From contig NC_087258.1 of assembly GCF_037042905.1 (NCBI RefSeq), forward strand, positions 11,831,501 through 11,895,500: a stretch of 64,000 bases of DNA, given 5' to 3'. The notes below the pieces were generated by a model. It was not told where the DNA came from, made no database searches, and was given only the letters and a program-made list of their open reading frames with translations. The translations under genes and the position numbers were made by a program. Of this stretch, positions 57,901 to 64,000 are shown one piece after another; the first letter of the stretch is position 1, and each line of letters opens with the position of its first letter. The stretch is from Lytechinus pictus (lineage: Eukaryota > Echinodermata > Echinoidea > Temnopleuroida > Toxopneustidae).

Positions 57901-60644
57901 GGGTTCAAACCCAGGCCGCGTCAGACCAAAATACGTTAAAAGATGGGAGTTGCTGCTACCCTGTTTGGCGTTCAACGATTAAAGGGATAGAGCCTCGTCG
58001 ATCTGGCGCCAGTGTTGTAGTGCCTTGATGCTCGGCCTTGGCCTTAAGCTCAACTTTTTTCAAAGCATTGGCCTTGAACATTCAAGCCTTGGCCTTGAGG
58101 ATTTTGAGCCTTGAAATTTCAAGGCATTTTTAAGGCATTTTCGAGGCTTTTTCTTGGCATTTTATATTTTGTACTTTCATTTGTTTTTATATAAGTAGTT
58201 ACAAATGTTTAAATTGTTCTGTATATCTAATGACACTAATGGTCATTACTACCAGCCAGCAGTAGCAGCAGCAGTAGTAAGTGTACTTAGCAATGCCATC
58301 GATTTAATTATCAAGAATTACCATCACATAATTGCGTAACAAAGAAAACAGAAGTGATGAAAAATAACATTATTTATTGGTAATATGTTGTTTAAAAATT
58401 ATGATAATGGCAAAATCAATAATTATAAAAATGATGAAGATTATAGTGATTTTATGACAGGAATAATTCTGACAGATCTGACTGCAATTTTGACAACAAT
58501 TTTCATACTTTAAGAATAGCTACATGTAACTCTAAAGAATGATAACAAGGTTGATTTCTATTCCATTAGGATTTTCCCTGTATTATCTTTGACCAACAAG
58601 AATGTTTTAAGTCTTAATGATATTCTGAAAAGATTTGGTAAACTTGAACACAACAGGCATAGACAGAGGAATTGGAAAAGAGATAGAGAGGAGAAGGGGG
58701 AGGCTGGTTTGGCAGAATATACTGCTAAATCAGTTAATATGTTGATAGGCAGTACATCTAATTTTGTTAAAAAAAAAAAGGGTTATTTTTAATCATATGG
58801 TTCGGCAGTGAATTTCATTTCACTACAGTTTCAAGGAAACAAATAAAATATTTGTTTTTGTGTCAGTGTGGTTTCATAGAAAACTCTATTTTATTGTTTT
58901 AAGAAATAATTAAGATTTAACCTCCCCCAACTAATGGTGTGGGGTGTGCCCCGTTTATTTTATATCCTTTTGAATATAACTTTATTTTTTTAGTATTCTT
59001 TATTCCGGTTTTTGAGGTAAATTAATAGAAGATACAAGAAAAGAGAATTGTAATTTAATATTGGTTGTAAGCAGAAAAAAAACATGAATACTGACAAGAG
59101 TCCTAAAAATGACTCATTTTCAGGTCAGCATTTGAAAATTTCAACTTGCGCTTTGTGCTCTCTTGCCCCCCCCCCCCTCCTGAAAAATTCCCTGTAGGAA
59201 AAAATGCCCGTTTTCCGAAATCGAAAATGCCCTTTTTTCCAAATCAAATATGCCCTTTTTAAAAAAGAAATACCTTTTTTTATAGTAAAACATGATACAT
59301 TTTAGATTAAAAATCACCAAATTTTGGATCGCGCTCGCATAAATTATTGTTAAGTAAGGTACTCATTCTGTTTCCATTTACAAAAAAAATGCGTAGAATG
59401 TCCAGTTTTCAGGTTAGAATATCACAATTTTTTTAGCTCGAGCTTTGCGCTCGCATTATTTGATTGGTGAGTTTAATGTATCCTATTAATGAGTCACTAA
59501 ATGCAGTCCAGAACAGCTTTCTTTTCTGGTAGGTAAAATTTCAGCTCGCGCTTCGTGTTCGCGTTAATTCTTTAGTAAGATGCACATCTTTTTCATGATT
59601 ACAAAAACAGCTCGGAATATTTGATTTTCATTTCTCATTACACGAAATGTCCAGAGGTTTGAGCTCGTGGTTCGTGCTGGCAACATCCCGCAAGGATGCC
59701 CTTTAACAGTGATTAGTGCCATAATTGACCGAAAATCGAGTTTTACAACTTCAGAATTGATTTTTTTTTCACAACCGCTCGCTCGCTACGCTTTCTGGCA
59801 GAAAAGTAAAGCCTAAATCAAAATATCTGTCTTATCAATTAGAAATCACTCTAAAAAGTCTTTCATTTTGACTTATAAGTGTATTTCTAGGCTTTGACCC
59901 CCCCCCCCCAAAAGAAAAACCGTTCTCAGTGCCTCCCCTGTCCCAGGGAGTGGAGAAAGACATACGTTGATAAGGATCAGATGACCGTGGTAATGGGAAT
60001 TATTGCAATGTAAATCGCCTAGAAAAATAATGTATTAAATGTACAAAGGTAACTATATTATTATTTTAATAATGTCTAAATCTATCATGAAATTATTTTT
60101 GTTTTACATGTACAAGGGTCAAAATTTTCGCTCGCTCACACCTGTAATACATTTTGCCCTGTGTGTCATGTCTGCCGCCTAAGCATTGTTGTCTCATTGT
60201 TCCATATACATGTATTGAAAGTTTGAAATGCCTTGGCCTTGGCCTTGAGGTTTTCAGGCCAGGCCTTGGCCTTGGCCTCGGCCTTGGGTATTGAAGCCTT
60301 GGCCTTGGGTATTAAAGCCTTGGCCTTGGCTTTGGAGGTTTGTGCCTTGACTACAACACTGTCTGGCGCTGCACAGCGGCTGCCGGGCCCACGATCAATT
60401 GGGCAAAGCAAATTTTCGGAGTATTTCATTTCATGTCTATTTCGAATAATAAAATATGGATTTTCATCATCATTTTTTTTTTCATCACAAAAAATGTTTC
60501 TTTTTTTCTGTACCCATCCCAAAGCATAGTGGTATGAAATGTGTACTCACCCACTCCTGCCATGACTTGATCCGGCCCACAACAATTGGGTGCCCCCGCA
60601 GACACGGCTAGTATCAGAGCTCCGAGGGTCACAAGTCTTAGCAT
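54858..60644 (-). CDS. EPDR: Ependymin-related secreted protein
   Basis: Ependymin-related proteins are secreted or lysosomal glycoproteins with a lipid-binding beta-sandwich fold, first known from fish brain extracellular fluid and widespread in echinoderms and molluscs. Coding exons on the minus strand in transcript order: 60644-60551, 56872-56712, 56356-56266, 55861-55667, 54949-54858 (633 nt, 211 residues before the last junction). Every phase matches. The first exon opens with a signal peptide (MLRLVTLGALILAVSAGA), probably cleaved before PNCCGPDQ. The mature part has family-like segments: YDGQ, VIYYDGKTEKC, FGGKNGLVADCYTY, WNSTG, and the late block GFVNMAVGIPNPDAWF. Sequons NYT and NST suggest N-glycosylation; several Cys are placed as in the family. 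The C-terminus is uncertain: readthrough past the last exon adds 15 residues and stops at 54812-54810, or a further small exon exists. It is convergent with the SLC43-like gene. Confidence 0.9.
54950..55666. other. Ependymin-like intron 4
   Basis: 55335-55420 holds one end of a gttagcgattaatc-type MITE (ccttaacacaaaggttagcg); 55500-55645 holds its degraded partner region. No other feature. Confidence 0.5.
55667..55861 (-). CDS. EPDR: Ependymin-like exon 4
   Basis: After acceptor aatttag it reads NAEFQAQMTFGGKNGLVADC, then YTYGIHYP...EDTLAYATVV, NCYPLTIALIG and FDPYWNST. Two conserved Cys and the sequon NST are present. Donor GTGAGC; 64 codons with phases 1 and 1. Confidence 0.9.
55993..56060. 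repeat. Single cagtggcggatcc end with G-tract
   Basis: cagtggcggatccagggggg looks like one terminus of a hAT-like element; ttttgcttgtcatattttac follows at 56088. No partner end was found. Confidence 0.5.
56266..56356 (-). CDS. EPDR: Ependymin-like exon 3
   Basis: After acceptor gaatcag it reads QVQWVIYYDGKTEKCMKQAI and TQPPPNNCLP plus one base of Gly. The VIYYD...EKC...C pattern is the conserved cysteine region of ependymins. Donor GTGAGT. Confidence 0.9.
56468..56505. repeat. Single cagtggcgtaa end with C/A-tract
   Basis: cagtggcgtaatga is followed by about 12 C and 11 A; no partner end nearby. Confidence 0.5.
56712..56872 (-). CDS. EPDR: Ependymin-like exon 2
   Basis: It joins in phase 1 (Gly) after acceptor attaag. 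It reads TTKSFQYDGQSTAYASYANG, then FRNGDYGYYLTVHPGRSW, and RIIQNYTE with a sequon. Donor GTGAGG; 53 codons, phase 0. Confidence 0.9.
56873..57848. other. Ependymin-like intron 1, repeat debris
   Basis: 57200-57690 contains fragments like the TTAA-type MITEs (tcatattcatgaggaca, ccgatttcgatgaattttca) without intact ends. Confidence 0.5.
57849..60420 (+). mobile_element. tRNA-Val-like SINE split by a hAT-like element
   Basis: SINE head at 57849: ggctcagttggtagagcg (A box), a CAC anticodon-like loop and gggttcaaaccc (B box). It runs to 58009, is interrupted by 58010-60361, and resumes after 60362 with tctggcgctgcacagcgg. It is a retroposon, not a functional tRNA gene, because the 5' acceptor strand does not pair with its 3' side. 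Confidence 0.8.
58010..60361. mobile_element. 2.35-kb hAT-like element with TTGGCC-repeat ends
   Basis: Ends cagtgttgtag and ctacaacactg are inverted. Exact 8-bp flanking duplication tctggcgc at 58002-58009 and 60362-60369. Sub-terminal ccttggcctt minisatellites occur at both ends (58020-58160 and 60230-60345). The middle is AT-rich and includes a C-tract segment (59165-59920) with gcgctcgcat-like words. No transposase domain recognised. Confidence 0.92.
60551..60644 (-). CDS. EPDR: Ependymin-like exon 1 (signal peptide)
   Basis: It starts at the ATG whose complement is cat at 60642-60644, because the signal peptide begins there. An upstream in-frame ATG (60713) lies beyond a likely acceptor (cctag, complement of 60656-60660) and is not favoured. 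It ends APNCCGPDQVMAGV plus one base; donor GTGAGT. Confidence 0.9.
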
Positions 60645-60655
60645 GTTGGAGAGTT

Positions 60656-61032
60656 CTAGGAATAATGAGATATTTAGTGAATTACTTCTCAAATTATCAT
60701 TTCTATCTCTCAAGTGATGTCAAAGATTGGCAAATATGCCTAATGCTTTGCAGGAAGAATGCAATGACGGAACTGACATTCTTGTTTTATCAAAGCAGGA
60801 CAAATTGAGAAGAAAGTTGAGGGGGTTCTCAAGATTACAATCACTTATATTTTAGTTTTGATATTTCAATTGATATTTCAAAAGCAATGGAATGGATCCT
60901 CCGATTTGGTAATTATGAGGTTTGTCCTTCATATTTATTTTTCTTCCAACTTATTACGCTCTGACACCCCCCCCCCCTCCCCCCGTCCTTAACCACTCTA
61001 GCTCCTATGATCCCAACCAGGTTTCTCCTTCT
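60656..61032. other. Ependymin-like 5' region, no feature
   Basis: AT-rich, with a C-tract at 60967-60985. No promoter motif recognised. Confidence 0.4.
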
Positions 61033-61430
61033 GGTAAATTGCCAATTCGTCCACTCACCACATGGTCTACTTTCATTTAGTCTAATGCCATTCCGTCCAT
61101 CAACATTTCGTCTAACAATTTGGTCCAATCCTCACTTCGTCTATAATCACCATTTCGTCGATGGCCATTTCGTCTCATAATCAGTTGGTCTACATGGTCT
61201 AATATCCATTTCATTTTCAGTCATTTTGCATAACTAGCACTGAGTCCAAATTAGACCAAATGGTATATGGACTAAATGGCAATTGGATCACCTGGTTATT
61301 AGAAGGAAAGGTGAGTGGACGAATCGACAATTAGAATATGAGGATAGTGGACGAACTGATGGTAGACCAAATGATAGTAGACGAGTTGACAACTGGACGA
61401 ATTGGCGTTAGACGAATGGAAAATAAACCC
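61033..61430. mobile_element. Second attcgtc/tttggtc-word element
   Basis: Starts ggtaaattgccaattcgtc, as at 8550. Flanked by ccttct at 61027-61032 and 61431-61436. Same internal word structure and midway inversion. Confidence 0.8.
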
Positions 61431-61589
61431 CCTTCTCTGTTCGCTGTTACTGTCTGTGTTTCTTTCTTTTACGGTCTCCTTTCCTGTATGATATCTGCAT
61501 CAGGTAAACAATAGTTTGTCTTTCTATTAAGATAATTTGTATTTAAAAAAAAGTGTTATGTAATTAAGTGAAATGAAATTAGTACTTAC

Positions 61590-61660
61590 GATATAGGGTT
61601 CACAGCCTCTTATGGTATATGCACCTTACAGAATGGCCTCCAACATTCAACTAAGCCTAC
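61590..61660 (-). other. Candidate 5' UTR exon of ependymin-like gene
   Basis: On the minus strand a unique-looking segment ends at 61590 followed by GTAAGT, a consensus donor. It could splice to the acceptor cctag before 60655, leaving 11 nt of UTR before the start ATG. The upstream limit and promoter are not visible. Confidence 0.35.
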
Positions 61661-62074
61661 CTCCTAGATGGTTATCATTATTATGGACGTCGCAAAAGCG
61701 AGAAAGACAGATTCAAATAACGTGGTCCACTTTCACAGAGTTCGGTTTCACGAAACCTTGGTTGGTTCAAGTTCACCGACTTTTAATATAGATGCCTGCA
61801 TAATGATCGCATGTAAAACAATATTATTCCGATGCATCAGAGGCAAACTGTATTTACGATCATTCATTGAAAACGCTCCTGCGATGCTTAATTGTAATTA
61901 CTGAAAGAGATCAATTTCCGTTTGTACTAGGTCCATGGTATTATTTTATTTGAAATATCACTTGAAACGACAGTATAGTTCCTTATTCATAATTTGTCTG
62001 GCATCACGCGACATTCTCTATTTTAGAAAGTGATGCAACATTCTCTATATTACTAGTATCATGTCTATTCTGGG

Positions 62075-62302
62075 CATTGGCGGCGGAAGCCAAAAATTTT
62101 AGGGGGACCACCAAAATTTTTTGACAAGCAAAAAAAAAAGGTATCAACCAAAACTTGTAGGGGGACGCAGGAAACAAAATTGACAAGCCAAAAAAAAAAG
62201 TTATCAACAAAAAATTTAGGGGGGATCGTCCTCCCACCTCAAATTTAGGGGGGGACACGTCCCCCCCCCCCCGTCCCCCCCCCCCGGTTTCCGCCGCCTA
62301 TG
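62075..62302. mobile_element. 228-bp hAT-like element
   Basis: Ends cattggcggcggaag and tttccgccgcctatg, inverted. Exact flanking 8-bp duplication attctggg at 62067-62074 and 62303-62310. Internal gacaagcaaaaaaaaa repeats and a C-tract. Confidence 0.92.
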
Positions 62303-62387
62303 ATTCTGGGATAAGTGGTGAGGGGGTGGAGTAGTGAATTGAGCGAAAAAGGAAGAAGAAATGCAAGAGAGAGCGAAATAGAGTAGG

Positions 62388-63919
62388 CAGTGGCGTAACA
62401 GGCGGGGGGGGGGGCAGGGGGGGCAAGCTGTCCCCCCTGGCAGAGCTCACCGGGAAAATAAAAAAAAACGGGAAAAAGAAAAAAAGGGGGAAGAAAGGGA
62501 AAAGGAAGAAAAAAAAGGGGGAAAGGGGAAGGGAAAAGAAAACTAAGAAAAAACATAAAAAAGGGAAAACGGAAAGATAACGGGAAAAGGAAAGAAAGAA
62601 GAACAAGTGAGAAAGAACAATTCTCCCCGATATACAAATACATTAGCATGATTAGTAAGACAGGGAATAAATTAAAGATGACAAAGACGCAAACAAAAGC
62701 GGGAAATAAAGGCAGAATGAAATTAGCCAAAATCTAAAAAATTTGAAAATAAAGAATAGGGACAAGATAACGAACACTACCGGGCTGCCGAGGATTGAGA
62801 TAACGAGCGGGAAGAAAAATGGATGGTATATAATAAGCATAATATCATATGAAATTCTATCATAAACTTGCTAAATCTCCAAAGGCTCTGTCCAAGAGTC
62901 AAGACCACGCGCAGTGGGGGCTCTTCATCTGTAACCTTTAATGGGTTCTATAACGGGCCCCTATATGGACTCTTCCTGCATCAAGCGTTACGTTGAAGCA
63001 CTGGCGTACCGGGGGTGGTTCCACAGCCAAGGGGAAATAAAAGAAAATAAAGGAGGCAGCGAAATGAGATGAATGAAAAAAAATATATGACATGATACTT
63101 GCTATATAATTATGTAAAAAGCTATCACATAATAAGAATTTCATTTTAACAGGCCATTTTTTTCTGGCTCGCTTCGCTCGCTGGCGACTTTTAACAAATT
63201 TTCCCACATTTGCTATGGTGTGCCCCTCACAATATTTGGATGATTACGATACACAACTGCATTGAATTTATGTGTTGTGTGAAAGCTATATAAATATATA
63301 CGCAATTTGATTAAAATAAGTGGCCATCTGTAAGGTTTAAAATGGCTTTGCCCTGGACCCCACCCATAAAGCACTGTTATATGATGAGTTTGGACCATGG
63401 CCTCTAAAAGTTCTACAACCAATTTAAAAAAAATGAGGAAAGAAAGGAAAGTGTATGATATTTTTCTGAATATCTGGTTAAAATCTATCTTCATGTTAGA
63501 TTCTCATGAAAAGGTGATTTTTTTTTATCTCGCTCGCTCGGGACCTATATTAAGCTACTTCTTGCCACAAGCGCCATACTCGGCCCCCTCGAGCATATAG
63601 AGCTTCGCCCTGATGCTCACAATCATAACAAAAATCCTGTTCACCGTGGCGTACAAAAAAAGAGAGAAAAAAGGAAAGGGAGGAGGGTGAAATATGATAT
63701 CATCTTTTAACATTATGTCAAAATCTATCGCAAAAATGTCAAAATTTTTTGCTCGCTCGCTCGCTTATATATATATATATATATATATATATTTGCCCGA
63801 TACGCCATATCGTCCCCTCAAATTTTTTGCCTTATGACGCCATTGCCTGTTCCATGATATGACCGGGAAATTTTTGGCTCTTGCCCCCCCCCTGGCCACC
63901 GACCCCTGTTACGCCGCTG
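62388..63919. mobile_element. 1.5-kb hAT-like element
   Basis: Ends cagtggcgtaacagg and cctgttacgccgctg. Exact 8-bp flanking duplication agagtagg at 62380-62387 and 63920-63927. The interior has a purine-rich part (62450-62620), degenerate ctcgctcgctcg words at 63165, 63527 and 63750, and (ta)n at 63767-63792. No transposase recognised. Confidence 0.92.
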
Positions 63920-64000
63920 AGAGTAGGAAGAGAAACGGAGAGAGGTATGGTAGTATAATTTGAAATGAAATAAAAGTAGACAGATAACTGTATAGTAATA

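Noticed and set aside
57849..57925. tRNA-Val gene
   Set aside because: A and B boxes are good, but the acceptor stem does not pair and the sequence continues into a SINE body.
60166..60529. Frames with AKAKAK or LALAL repeats
   Set aside because: They translate the ccttggcctt minisatellite at the end of the hAT-like element.
60645..60713. Upstream start for the ependymin-like protein (23 extra residues)
   Set aside because: The extension is polar, would bury the signal peptide, and crosses a likely splice acceptor.

Overview
This window looks like animal nuclear DNA, most probably from a sea urchin or another echinoderm. The evidence is intron-rich genes with consensus GT/AG junctions, metazoan-type protein sequences, AT-rich introns, and a very dense load of short palindromic DNA elements, tRNA-headed SINEs and G-tract elements of the kind I associate with echinoid genomes. 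The species call is inference; no marker gene fixes it.

Three real protein-coding genes are supported exon by exon. (1) The 3' part of GTP cyclohydrolase I (GCH1), + strand, five exons between 11711 and 21231, covering the catalytic core and C-terminus. The first exon is not seen and probably lies upstream of the window. (2) A complete SLC43-family (LAT3/LAT4/EEG1-like) membrane transporter, + strand, nine coding exons from 40157 to 51799. They sum to 1980 nt (659 codons plus stop) with every intron phase matching, and include a long hydrophilic loop of about 190 residues. (3) A secreted ependymin-related protein, - strand, five exons from 60644 down to 54858, with signal peptide and two N-glycosylation sequons; its last few residues are unresolved. 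Genes 2 and 3 are tail to tail, about 3 kb apart. The three genes show no obvious shared pathway.

Layout: 1-11710 is upstream or intronic sequence of GCH1 filled with repeats. 11711-21231 is GCH1, with a decayed LINE reverse transcriptase in one intron and a T-rich degenerate repeat in another. 21232-39560 is a gene-poor, transposon-rich spacer holding a nested pair of hAT-like elements with intact 8-bp target-site duplications. 39560-51799 is the transporter. 51800-54857 is simple repeats and MITEs. 54858-60644 is the ependymin-like gene, whose first intron holds a SINE split by a 2.35-kb hAT-like element. 61000-64000 holds more hAT-like elements.

The most unusual observations are structural. 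Two exon boundaries have been tandemly copied with their splice sites (the GCH1 last-exon acceptor and the SLC43 exon-3 donor). The ultra-stable mini-hairpin heptamer GCGAAGC recurs in two arrays, at 100-113 bp spacing in the first, inside hAT-like elements. A pair of elements with GGTAAATTGCC ends carries short flanking direct repeats. I found no bacterial-type system, CRISPR array or confident functional RNA gene.
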